Origin: JAZRWQ01 sp045541395
Lineage (GTDB): Bacteria > Bacillota > Clostridia > Oscillospirales > UMGS1783
Assembly: GCA_045541395.1 (NCBI GenBank)
Contig: JAZQIZ010000026.1
Span: 1-45,304, forward strand
Length of the DNA stretch: 45,304 bases
Direction: 5' to 3'
Below are positions 31,028 through 39,222 of this stretch, piece after piece (the stretch's first letter is position 1; each line of letters starts with the position of its first letter). Under the pieces are notes generated by a model. It did not search any database. It worked only from the letters and a program-made list of their open reading frames with translations, and had not been told where the DNA came from. The translations under genes were made by a program, and so were the position numbers.

Positions 31028-33067
31028 ATGAATACCGCACCTACAGATATACAATATATTAAAGGTGTGGGCCCTGCGAAGGCCCGGCTTTTCAATAAGC
31101 TGGGCGTTTTCGCAATTAACGATCTTATTAATCTGTTTCCCCGCGGATATATGGATATTTCGGCCCCTACGCCTGTTATTTCTACAGTCTTAGGGGAGAA
31201 GTGCGCCCTTTTGGTGTGCATTACAAAGGCGCCTAAGCTTATAAAAAAGGTTCGGGGTATGGAAATTTACAAGGGCGAGGCGCAGGATACCAGCGGTAAA
31301 ATTGAACTTGTATTTTTCAATAACAAATACTCTGCCCTTAGCCTTAAAACAGGCTTATGGTATTTTCTTTACGGCCAGCTTTCAGGAAACCTTTTAAAAA
31401 AGGAAATTGTGAACCCCTATATTGAGGCGGCAAACGGGCGCCAAAGCGCGGGGCTTGTACCCCTTTACCCGCTGACTTTGGGACTTTCGAACAAAGCAGT
31501 GACCAAGGCAGTGGAGGCCGCTCTTGAACAGTATGACTTTTTTGAAAGGGATGTTTTGCCCCAAAGCGCAAGAGAAAAGTATTATCTTTGCGACCGCCAA
31601 TATGCCTTAAGAAAGATACACCGCCCGCAAAATGAACAGGAGCTTGAAATCGCAAGAAGGCGCCTTGTTTTTGAGGAAATGCTGGTTTTTAACGGTGCAC
31701 TGAATATTTTAAAGCAGAAAAACCGTAAGGAAAAGGCTCCGAAAATAACCGACACCGCAAATATTTCACCCTTTTTAAATGCTCTTGGCTTTGAGCTTAC
31801 AGGAGCGCAAAAAAGGGCTATAAACGACTGCGCTTCAGATCTGCGTTCGGGTTTTTGTATGAACCGCCTTATTCAGGGGGACGTTGGCTGCGGCAAAACC
31901 GCCGTTGCCTGCGCGGTTATGTATATGGTTGCAAAAAACGGCCTTCAGAGTGCTTTTATGGCTCCAACCGAAGTGTTAGCCAACCAACATTATAACGACT
32001 TAAAGTGTCTGTTTGAGCCCTTGGGAGTCAAGGTTGGTTTGCTTACCGGGAGCATGACCGCAAAGGAAAAACGGGAAGCTTTGGGTAAAATTCAGGAGGG
32101 TGAATTTCTTATTACAGTTGGCACCCACGCACTGATCTCCGAGGCGGTAAGCTTTAAAAATCTTGCTCTTTGCGTAACGGACGAACAGCACCGTTTTGGT
32201 GTGGCACAGCGGCAGACTTTACTAAAAAAAGGGCAGCACCCCCATATGCTGCTTATGAGCGCCACGCCTATTCCCCGAACCCTGGCTATGGTTTTATATG
32301 CAGAGCTTGACATTTCAGTTATAGACGAACTGCCGCCTTTAAGAAAGCGGGTTAAGACCTACGCAGTTGGAAATGAACTTAGAGAGCGGCTTTACGGCTT
32401 TGTAAAAAAGAATATTGAAGAAGGCAGACAGGCTTATATTATTTGCGCAAAGGCCCAGAACGATGAAAAGAGCGATCTTGTTAGCGTAAGGGAACTTACA
32501 AATGAGCTTGCAGAGGGTTTTTTAAAAGGGACCAAAATTGCCTATATCCACGGAAAAATGGCCCAGAAGCAAAAGGATGAAATTATGACCGCCTTTAAGT
32601 GCGGTACGATACAAGCGCTTGTATCCACCACCGTTATAGAGGTTGGAGTAAACGTACCAAACGCCACAGTAATGGTAATAGAAAACGCAGAACGTTTTGG
32701 CCTTTCCACACTGCATCAGCTAAGAGGCCGTGTAGGCAGAGGAAAGGAGCAATCTTACTGCATACTTGTTTCCAACAGCGGCGGAGAAAATGCCCTTTCC
32801 CGACTTGATATTATGACCAAAACCAACGACGGCTTTAAAATAAGCCGAAGAGACCTTGAAATAAGAGGTCCCGGTGAGTTTTTCGGTCAGCGGCAATCAG
32901 GCCTTGTTCGATTCAAAATTGCCAATTTAATGACCGATATTGAGGCGGTTACCAAATCGCAGGAATGTATTAAGGAAATTTTAAAATCAGACGAAAAGCT
33001 TTTAAAAGAAGAAAACCGCCCCTTAAAAGATGCCATAACCCAGGTATTGAAAAAATATATCCCATAA
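31028..33067 (+). CDS. recG: ATP-dependent DNA helicase RecG
   Basis: 679 residues. RecG remodels stalled replication forks and branched DNA. The N-terminal wedge domain (about 1-150) includes YIKGVGPAKARLFNKLGV and an OB fold. The helicase core has Walker A GDVGCGKTA (about 284), a DEQH box (TDEQHRFGV), SATPIPRTLAM and the QLRGRVGRG motif VI. The RecG C-terminal region with GPGEFFGQRQSGL is present. It begins two bases after cysS, so its expression may also follow the Cys T-box. Confidence 0.96.
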   Translation: MNTAPTDIQYIKGVGPAKARLFNKLGVFAINDLINLFPRGYMDISAPTPVISTVLGEKCALLVCITKAPKLIKKVRGMEIYKGEAQDTSGKIELVFFNNKYSALSLKTGLWYFLYGQLSGNLLKKEIVNPYIEAANGRQSAGLVPLYPLTLGLSNKAVTKAVEAALEQYDFFERDVLPQSAREKYYLCDRQYALRKIHRPQNEQELEIARRRLVFEEMLVFNGALNILKQKNRKEKAPKITDTANISPFLNALGFELTGAQKRAINDCASDLRSGFCMNRLIQGDVGCGKTAVACAVMYMVAKNGLQSAFMAPTEVLANQHYNDLKCLFEPLGVKVGLLTGSMTAKEKREALGKIQEGEFLITVGTHALISEAVSFKNLALCVTDEQHRFGVAQRQTLLKKGQHPHMLLMSATPIPRTLAMVLYAELDISVIDELPPLRKRVKTYAVGNELRERLYGFVKKNIEEGRQAYIICAKAQNDEKSDLVSVRELTNELAEGFLKGTKIAYIHGKMAQKQKDEIMTAFKCGTIQALVSTTVIEVGVNVPNATVMVIENAERFGLSTLHQLRGRVGRGKEQSYCILVSNSGGENALSRLDIMTKTNDGFKISRRDLEIRGPGEFFGQRQSGLVRFKIANLMTDIEAVTKSQECIKEILKSDEKLLKEENRPLKDAITQVLKKYIP

Positions 33068-33096
33068 AAAAATGCACCTTTCGGTGCATTTTTTTA
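33066..33096. terminator. Bidirectional terminator between recG and rhaD
   Basis: The stem aaatgcacc/ggtgcattt with a 4-base loop is flanked by A and T runs of seven. It serves the convergent recG and rhamnose operons and overlaps the rhaD stop codon. Confidence 0.92.
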
Positions 33097-33909
33097 ATCT
33101 AAAAATTCTTCGGCTAAGGTTATGCCGAAATCCTTGGCAATGGCGCGAATGCCTTCATCGGGAATAGTTTGTTTTATTCCCATACCGCAGGAAAGAGCTT
33201 TTACGTAAATTTCCGCCGCTTTTTCAATAGTGTGCATAAGGCCGAAGGTAATATCCAAATCCTCCCCTGCGCAAAACAGGCCGTGGTGTGCCCATACTAC
33301 GGCATCATACCTGCTCATTAATTTTGAGGTGGCGATGGCTATTTCGGCGCCGCCCGGCACCATCCACTCAACCACACCTACACCGCCGGGGAAAACAACC
33401 GGGCATTCGGTTGCACTGCACCAAAGAGCCTTTGTAAAGGCTTTATCCTCCAACGGCAAAACGAAGGTCAAGGAAATAAGGGCCGCGGGATGAGCATGAT
33501 ATATAACCCGAACATTCTGCCCTGCCGCTAATTTTGCGTTATGGTTCATAATATGGGTAGGCAGTTCGCTTGTAGGCTTGCCGCCATTTTCAAGGCCCCA
33601 TACAATACGGTACATATCCCCTTTTTCGTTTATTTCAACTATGCAGATATTGTTTTGAGGTTCCAGGATAACATTGCGCATAAATTTGCCGCTGCCGGTA
33701 ACAATAAAAAATTCCTTTGCGCAAAATGGCGCTTCAATTTTTAAGGGCGCCCATTCTCCTTCAGTAAAAAACTCCTTGCATTCATTTACCTGTTCCTCTG
33801 TAAGGCGATAAGAAAGGTTGCCGCCGTTTCGTTCGTGCCAGCCTTGTTCCCAGCCGTCGTTACAGGTACGGATAAAATCCTTGATTATTTTTATATTTAA
33901 AATGCCCAT
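33094..33909 (-). CDS. rhaD: Rhamnulose-1-phosphate aldolase
   Basis: 271 residues, class II aldolase/adducin fold. It splits L-rhamnulose 1-phosphate into dihydroxyacetone phosphate and L-lactaldehyde. Zinc ligands are seen in YHAHPAAL and AHHGLF; the N-terminal NDGWEQGWHERNGGNLSYRL and ATECPVVFPGGVGVV match RhaD. It lies one base after the rhaA stop and is the last gene of the operon. Confidence 0.96.
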   Translation of the reverse strand: MGILNIKIIKDFIRTCNDGWEQGWHERNGGNLSYRLTEEQVNECKEFFTEGEWAPLKIEAPFCAKEFFIVTGSGKFMRNVILEPQNNICIVEINEKGDMYRIVWGLENGGKPTSELPTHIMNHNAKLAAGQNVRVIYHAHPAALISLTFVLPLEDKAFTKALWCSATECPVVFPGGVGVVEWMVPGGAEIAIATSKLMSRYDAVVWAHHGLFCAGEDLDITFGLMHTIEKAAEIYVKALSCGMGIKQTIPDEGIRAIAKDFGITLAEEFLD

Positions 33910-33910
33910 T

Positions 33911-35152
33911 TCAGTTCCTCTTTAGCAAAACATCTTTTTCGTATTTTTCCACCTTCTCAAACCAGGAGGAATCTGCAATTACACCTTCTCTTACACAGTA
34001 TTCTTCCCAAACCGCGCCGAAGGGAAGGGTTTTCATTTCCTCCTGTATAACCATAAGCTTAGTGAAATTGCCTTCAGCCTGAAGTTTCATCATTTGTTCA
34101 TCCGGTTGTAAAAGCGCAAAAAGCAGAGCCTTCTGAACGCTTCTTGTACCAACCACCCAGGCGCTTATACGGTTTATGGCGGCATCGAAAAAGTCCAGGC
34201 CGATAAGAACCTTATCGGTTGCCTTGTTTCTTACTATTTCCTTGCAGATCTCCTTAACCTCATCCTCAAAGCGAACAACGTGGTCGGAATCCCAGCGCAC
34301 ACTACGGGTAATATGCAGAGGAATTTTATCAAAAAAGGCAAGAAGCGCAGGAATTTTATCGCTTACCACTTCGGTAGGATGGTAATGGCCGTTATCAAGA
34401 AGATTATATACCCCTTTATGGGTTGCAGCGTAGCTCATATAAAATTCGTTGGAGCCTACGGTATAGGATTCTACGCCTATGCCGAAAACCTTACTTTCTA
34501 CGCTGTCAACTACGCCATTCATTTTCTTTTTAAATATTTTATCAAGGCTGTCCTTTAAGCGCAGGCGGGGGGTTAGCCTGTCTGCGGGAACATCCTTAAA
34601 GCCATCGGGTATCCAAACATTGCAAAGGCTTTCACCACCAAGCTCTTTTGCAAAATACTGAGCAATTTTACGGCAGGCAATACAATGGTCTATCCAGAAA
34701 TTCCGAATATTTTCATCGGGATGGGATAAAGTTAGGCCCTTGGCCTTTTCATGGCTGAAAAGAGTAGGGTTAAAATCCAGACCGTAGCCGTTTTTCTTTG
34801 CATATTCAACCCATTTTTTAAAATGCTTAGGCTCTATTTTATCTCTGTCAACAAAGCCGTCCTCAAACATAGCGTAATTGGCATGAAGGCTAAGACGCTT
34901 TTTACCGGGAATAAGTGAAGCCGCCAAATCGAAATCGGCAGTCAGCTCCTCAAAATTACGGGCAGCCCCTGGGTAATCACCTGTTGCCTGAATACCGCCG
35001 TCCAGCACGGAATCTGCCTTTTCAAGGCCGTGAATATCATCACCTTGCCAACAGTGAATGGAAATGGGAATATTTTTTAAGGTTTCTATAACTTTTTCCG
35101 TATCTATACCTAAAGCGGCATAGCGTTCTTTTGCAAGTTCGTAGGCATTCAT
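33911..35152 (-). CDS. rhaA: L-rhamnose isomerase
   Basis: 413 residues, near the E. coli length of 419. It converts L-rhamnose to L-rhamnulose with a metal ion. Characteristic segments include SIHCWQGDDIHGLE, LSLHANYAMFEDG, the WIDHCIACRKI helix, NVWIPDGFKD, LLDNGHYHPTEVVSDKIPALL, RSVRWDSDHVV and IGLDFFDAAINRISAW. It overlaps rhaB by 4 bp and precedes rhaD. Confidence 0.97.
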   Translation of the reverse strand: MNAYELAKERYAALGIDTEKVIETLKNIPISIHCWQGDDIHGLEKADSVLDGGIQATGDYPGAARNFEELTADFDLAASLIPGKKRLSLHANYAMFEDGFVDRDKIEPKHFKKWVEYAKKNGYGLDFNPTLFSHEKAKGLTLSHPDENIRNFWIDHCIACRKIAQYFAKELGGESLCNVWIPDGFKDVPADRLTPRLRLKDSLDKIFKKKMNGVVDSVESKVFGIGVESYTVGSNEFYMSYAATHKGVYNLLDNGHYHPTEVVSDKIPALLAFFDKIPLHITRSVRWDSDHVVRFEDEVKEICKEIVRNKATDKVLIGLDFFDAAINRISAWVVGTRSVQKALLFALLQPDEQMMKLQAEGNFTKLMVIQEEMKTLPFGAVWEEYCVREGVIADSSWFEKVEKYEKDVLLKRN

Positions 35153-36525
35153 ACTTTATACTCCTTTAAATTTATACTGTTTGCAAGTATTTCTCTTGCT
35201 TCAAATCGGTTTTTGATCTGCCCTAAGGCTATCATCTGAGAGAAAATATTGCCTATGGCTGTGCCCTCCCCGGGGCCTGCATATACGGGAAGGCCGGTTT
35301 CTTTGGCGGTAAGAGAGCAAATGTATTCATCCATACTGCCACCGCCTACAATATTTATGCTTTCATATTTTCTGCCTGAAAGCCCTTCAAGCTCGGTTAT
35401 AGCCCGCTTATAGCCTTTGGCGAGGCTGTTGTAAATACAAGCGGCCATATCCTCATTACTTTCAGGAGCCGGCTGAGAGGTTTTTTTACAGTATATCTTT
35501 ATAGCCTCACACATACTTTCGGGAGCCAAAAAGCTTTCATCCTCCACATTAACCACGGAAGAAAAGCTGCTGTTTTTGGCAAGCTTTGCGGGAAGAGTAA
35601 GATCCTCAGTATTTATTTCTTTGCGGAAATTCTGAAGCATCCAGAGCCCCATAATATTCTTAAGCACACGGTATGTACCTTCTATGCCGCCTTCGTTTGT
35701 AAAATTGGCTTTTCGGCCTTCTTCTGTAAGCAAGGGCAGCTCACTTTCTACCCCGAGCAAACTCCAGGTACCGCTGGAAATAAACACGCTGTTTGCCCCT
35801 TTTGCAGGCACGGCAATATAGGCACTGCCTGTATCGTGGGTTGCAACCTGCACTACCTTACAGTTATAGCCTATCTCTTGCTCTATAAGGGGAGAAAGCT
35901 TTCCGTAAAAGCCTAAGATATCGGGTTTTTGGAATATATTAAAGGGAACGCCTATAACATCCAAAATCTCTTTATCCCAATCCCTTGTTTTGGCATTGAG
36001 AAGACCTGTGGTTGAAGCATTGGTATATTCATTTCGTATCTTACCTGTAAGTAAGAAGGCGAAATAATCGGGCACCATAAGAAAGTGCTTTGCTTTTTTT
36101 ATAATTTCGGGGTTTTGCTTTTTCAGGGCTATAAGCTGATATATAGTATTGAAGCTTTGCTTTTGTATGCCTGTTTTGGAATACAGCCACTCCAAAGAAA
36201 CACCGCAGTTTTCAGGAACACCTTCGGTACGCTTATCCCGGTAGGCTATATTTTCGCCTAAAGGCTTTTTGTTTTCATCCAAAAGAACAAAGTCTACACC
36301 CCAGGTATCTATGCCGACACTTACCGGGTTATATTCCTTTGCCTTTTTCATTCCCTCTTTTATGTGGAAAAACAAGGATTCATAATCCCATACAAGGTGG
36401 CCGTTTATTTGAGAAACGCCGTTTTTGAATCTGTATATTTCCTTTGTTTCAAGCTTCCCGTTATTAAGGCAGCCTATTATATGTCTGCCGGAGGAAGCGC
36501 CTATATCTATTGCAAGGTAGTTCAT
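35149..36525 (-). CDS. rhaB: Rhamnulokinase
   Basis: 458 residues. A FGGY-family kinase that makes L-rhamnulose 1-phosphate. The ATPase domain signatures are AIDIGASSGRHIIG (phosphate 1), GIDTWGVDFVLLD, HDTGSAYIAVPA, ISSGTWSLLGVE and NIVGGGSMDEYICSLTA. All match RhaB better than xylulokinase or glycerol kinase. It overlaps the hydrolase gene upstream and rhaA downstream by 4 bp each, so the four genes form one tight operon. Confidence 0.96.
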   Translation of the reverse strand: MNYLAIDIGASSGRHIIGCLNNGKLETKEIYRFKNGVSQINGHLVWDYESLFFHIKEGMKKAKEYNPVSVGIDTWGVDFVLLDENKKPLGENIAYRDKRTEGVPENCGVSLEWLYSKTGIQKQSFNTIYQLIALKKQNPEIIKKAKHFLMVPDYFAFLLTGKIRNEYTNASTTGLLNAKTRDWDKEILDVIGVPFNIFQKPDILGFYGKLSPLIEQEIGYNCKVVQVATHDTGSAYIAVPAKGANSVFISSGTWSLLGVESELPLLTEEGRKANFTNEGGIEGTYRVLKNIMGLWMLQNFRKEINTEDLTLPAKLAKNSSFSSVVNVEDESFLAPESMCEAIKIYCKKTSQPAPESNEDMAACIYNSLAKGYKRAITELEGLSGRKYESINIVGGGSMDEYICSLTAKETGLPVYAGPGEGTAIGNIFSQMIALGQIKNRFEAREILANSINLKEYKV

Positions 36526-37235
36526 AATTCACCTGCTATAAAGCTACAGTATTTTTCTAAGGCTTCGGGGAAGTTATGCATTTCGCAATGGCCCATTCCC
36601 TGCTGAAGATGCACCGTAAAATTATGGCCGCAACCTTCCAGCGCCTTAACAATAGGCGGATAATGCTTTTCGGTTATAAGCTTATCCTCACCGCCGAAAA
36701 GCAAAAAGTAAGGAATATTGGGCAGATCCTTTGCTCTGTACACAGGGGAAAAGCTTTTTAATATATCCTCCAGACTTCCCTCTTTTTCTATATGAGCAGA
36801 ATAAACTGCCCTGCGCATATTGGGAACATCCTCAAAAATTGAATATATATCCGTAACCGGGCAATCTGCCGCACATCTTATAACCTTTCTTTTGCCAAGA
36901 ATACAGTACATAAGGGCAGTAAGCCCGCCCATACTTCCCCCTGTACTTATAAAAGGAATATCATCGGGAGCATTTAATTTATCATAAACTGCATCTATAA
37001 CCTGCTCGCAAAACTCCATGGCATTTTTGCCAAGCCAGCCCCAAACGCTGTAATAGGGAAATACCCAGGCAATTCCCTTTTGACCTAAAAATTTGGCGGT
37101 CTCGTTGCTTTTTTCAAACATTGTATCATCGGTATACCCGTGAAAGCAAACGCAAATGCCCTTTAGGGGAAGCTTAAGGGTATCTGTATTCAAAAAGGCG
37201 TAATCGGAGAGATTCTCTTTATTAATATATCTCAT
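36522..37235 (-). CDS. Alpha/beta hydrolase (esterase-like) leading the rhamnose operon
   Basis: 237 residues from the ATG at 37235, which has ribosome binding site ggagg eight bases upstream. The open frame extends 23 codons further but passes through the promoter. A serine hydrolase triad is visible: nucleophile Ser in GGSMGG (about 99), Asp in GGEDKLI (about 182) and His in GMGHCEM (about 215). The oxyanion region is CFHGYTDD. No signal peptide, so it is cytoplasmic. The 4 bp overlap with rhaB implies a role in rhamnose use, for example removing acyl groups from imported rhamnose derivatives. That role is inference; the substrate is unknown. Confidence 0.88.
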   Translation of the reverse strand: MRYINKENLSDYAFLNTDTLKLPLKGICVCFHGYTDDTMFEKSNETAKFLGQKGIAWVFPYYSVWGWLGKNAMEFCEQVIDAVYDKLNAPDDIPFISTGGSMGGLTALMYCILGKRKVIRCAADCPVTDIYSIFEDVPNMRRAVYSAHIEKEGSLEDILKSFSPVYRAKDLPNIPYFLLFGGEDKLITEKHYPPIVKALEGCGHNFTVHLQQGMGHCEMHNFPEALEKYCSFIAGEL

Positions 37236-37260
37236 AGCACAGGCCTCCGCTTTTTTCTTT

Positions 37261-37289
37261 ACTATATCAAATACAAAGGAAAATTGCAA
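37261..37289 (-). promoter_or_regulatory. Vegetative promoter for the rhamnose operon
   Basis: On the minus strand, -35 TTGCAA (37289-37284) and -10 TATAGT (37266-37261) are 17 bp apart, 25 bases upstream of the hydrolase start. No clear operator repeat or regulator gene is visible. Confidence 0.7.
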
Positions 37290-37290
37290 G

Positions 37291-37316
37291 AAAAAAGGGA
37301 GCATATGCTCCCTTTA
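37291..37316 (-). terminator. Terminator after the DUF4179 gene
   Basis: On the minus strand the stem aaagggagc/gctcccttt (loop atat) is followed by a T run directly after the stop codon (37314-37316). It lies immediately upstream of the rhamnose promoter. Confidence 0.88.
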
Positions 37317-38573
37317 ATCAAAATCAAAAACCATTGGGCCCAAAATATCAAACCAAAGACCTTCAACAGTAAAGTTTAAAAAATCCTTATCATATCTGAC
37401 GTCTATTGTGTCATCGATTTTTATGCCGGGCTCGATCGTGAATGATCGGTCTCCTGCGTATTCTATATAAGTGGTAGGCCACTCTCCTTCCCGCAGGAAA
37501 TATACATAGGCGGAAATATTCTTTTCCGTATCGTATTCAACATCAAAAACAAGCTTATTACGTTCCCTTGTTACCTTACTGATATTTATAGTGCCGAAGG
37601 AAAAGGGTACCGAAATATTCAGTTTTTCGCTTTTACCGTCTGCAGGAATAGGTATGGTATAATCTTTTTCTTCGATTATTTCCCTGAAGGATATATATTC
37701 AATTTCAAAAACCGAATCCTTTGGCAGCCGTTCCTGTAAGTAATAACTTGTTGTGCCGGCGCAAAAGTCGGCCGGAATAGGTTCGCCTTCGGCGGTAACA
37801 AACATAGAGCCTTCACCCATTCTAGAGAGATTTTCAGGATGGTTGGAAAAAACGTCAACGGCAATATACTTTTTACCGTCCACCTTTGTTGTATACTTGC
37901 AGGCGTTTATACTTATATCTCCTAACGTAATAGAGCGCGTATTATCCAGTTTTTCAATATTTACAAGCTTAAAGGGAATTTTTATAGTGCCTATATTTTC
38001 GCCTTTTACGGTGAGAATACATTTTTGTCCGCTTTTAAATTCCGTATTCTTTGTATATATCCAAAGCCCGTTAATAGAAAACCAATTCTCCGAACTATAA
38101 CTAGTTTCATTGAATTTGAAGGTTGTAAATACCTCATTTCCAACCTTTAGTTCGAACTCAAAATTATTGTAATCATACTCCGGCATATTATTTTTATACT
38201 TTACCTGAATATTCATAAGCAATCCGGAAATGTCGTTATCCGATCTGCCCGGCATTGCCTGACAGACAGTTATATCTGCGATTTCGTTACCGCGGGTAAC
38301 AGCCTTTTTTGCCACGAGCGTAGGGGATTCGTACTCCTCTACAATACCGAAGCCGGGTATAAAGTTAAAGAAGCGCTGTGCTGCTGCGGCTACGTTTTCA
38401 AAACCTACAGCCCACATTGAACAAATAACTATTAAAAAGGATGCGGCAACGGTAGTTAGGGTTTTTATAAGCTTTTTTTGTTTTTCCTTTTTTATTTTGG
38501 CAAAAGCGCAGTTTGCTATATTATTTTTTACGGTTTCTTCAACAGCTACATTATCGGGTAAATATTCAAACAT
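37314..38573 (-). CDS. DUF4179-type membrane protein, probable anti-sigma factor
   Basis: 419 residues. A cytoplasmic N terminus of about 35 residues (Lys-rich) is followed by one membrane segment (about 38-60, LIKTLTTVAASFLIVICSMWAV). A large extracytoplasmic part of about 350 residues begins with AAAAQRFFNFIPGFGIVEEY, resembling the DUF4179 pattern. The outer part looks like beta-sandwich domains (GEVF and TFKFN strands; FEIEYISFREI; PFSFGTINISK). Such proteins are commonly encoded next to ECF sigma factors. The gene overlaps the sigma gene by 1 base, so they are coupled. Signal sensed unknown. Confidence 0.75.
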   Translation of the reverse strand: MFEYLPDNVAVEETVKNNIANCAFAKIKKEKQKKLIKTLTTVAASFLIVICSMWAVGFENVAAAAQRFFNFIPGFGIVEEYESPTLVAKKAVTRGNEIADITVCQAMPGRSDNDISGLLMNIQVKYKNNMPEYDYNNFEFELKVGNEVFTTFKFNETSYSSENWFSINGLWIYTKNTEFKSGQKCILTVKGENIGTIKIPFKLVNIEKLDNTRSITLGDISINACKYTTKVDGKKYIAVDVFSNHPENLSRMGEGSMFVTAEGEPIPADFCAGTTSYYLQERLPKDSVFEIEYISFREIIEEKDYTIPIPADGKSEKLNISVPFSFGTINISKVTRERNKLVFDVEYDTEKNISAYVYFLREGEWPTTYIEYAGDRSFTIEPGIKIDDTIDVRYDKDFLNFTVEGLWFDILGPMVFDFD

Positions 38574-39115
38574 TATATCACACCTTTCAATTTTTCTCTC
38601 AGCAGGGCGTAGCCGCGGGAGATGCGTTTTCGCACCGCATCATCACTTAAAGAAAATTCTTTGGACAATTCCTTGGACGTATAGCCGAGGATCACTTTAC
38701 AAACAATTATTTTCCGATCGGTCTCCTCAAGCTCATTAAGGGCTAAAGTAAGAAGCTTCAGCTTTTCTTCCTTCAGCATAATTTCCTCAACGCCGCTGTT
38801 TGCAAAAATACCCTCATCCAGGCTTAAGGGCATCGGCTCAGCCGATTTTTTGCGGTAAATATCCGTTGCTTTATTAAGGACAATTTTGCAAAGATAGGCT
38901 TTAAGGGAGCCTTTTTCTATACTAATTCTATTGCGGTTATTATAGAGGCTAAAGAATACGTCACCGCAAAGCTCTTCAATATCCTCTTTTGTGCAAAGGC
39001 CCTTAAGCCTTGAAGCGGCTATGTGATAGACCAGGCCTGTGTATTTATCCATAGCCATTTTTAGGCCTTTTTCGGGATTTTTCTTAAGAGCAGTATAAAT
39101 TTTTTCATCCTGCAC
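38573..39115 (-). CDS. ECF-like sigma-70 family RNA polymerase sigma factor
   Basis: 180 residues. Sigma region 2 spans about 18-85 (MDKYTGLVYHIAASRL, LCGDVFFSLYNNRN, AYLCKIVLNKATDIYRKK). Sigma region 4 spans about 122-178 (ALNELEETDRKIIVCKVILGYTSKELSKEFSLSDDAVRKRISRGYALLREKL) with its helix-turn-helix. No sigma region 3. The start is GTG (39115), chosen for the strong upstream gggggag. The next gene is the membrane DUF4179 protein, its likely regulator. Target genes are not visible in the window. Confidence 0.9.
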   Translation of the reverse strand: MQDEKIYTALKKNPEKGLKMAMDKYTGLVYHIAASRLKGLCTKEDIEELCGDVFFSLYNNRNRISIEKGSLKAYLCKIVLNKATDIYRKKSAEPMPLSLDEGIFANSGVEEIMLKEEKLKLLTLALNELEETDRKIIVCKVILGYTSKELSKEFSLSDDAVRKRISRGYALLREKLKGVI

Positions 39116-39171
39116 GGTTACTCCCCCCTTTCACTAAACTGATTCGAAAATTAAAGGATAATGTGACATAC

Positions 39172-39180
39172 ATTATAGCA
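39172..39180 (-). promoter_or_regulatory. Extended -10 promoter for the sigma factor gene
   Basis: On the minus strand TGCTATAAT (39180-39172) is an extended -10 box with no good -35. It lies 57 bases upstream of the GTG start. I saw no clear ECF-type autoregulatory promoter. Confidence 0.5.
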
Positions 39181-39222
39181 TTTTTTTTGAATTTGTGGTA
39201 GAATGATTGTGAGGTGTTGAAT

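Noticed and set aside
37236..37304. Upstream start for the rhamnose-operon hydrolase
   Set aside because: The added codons read through the -35/-10 boxes; ATG 37235 has a ribosome binding site.
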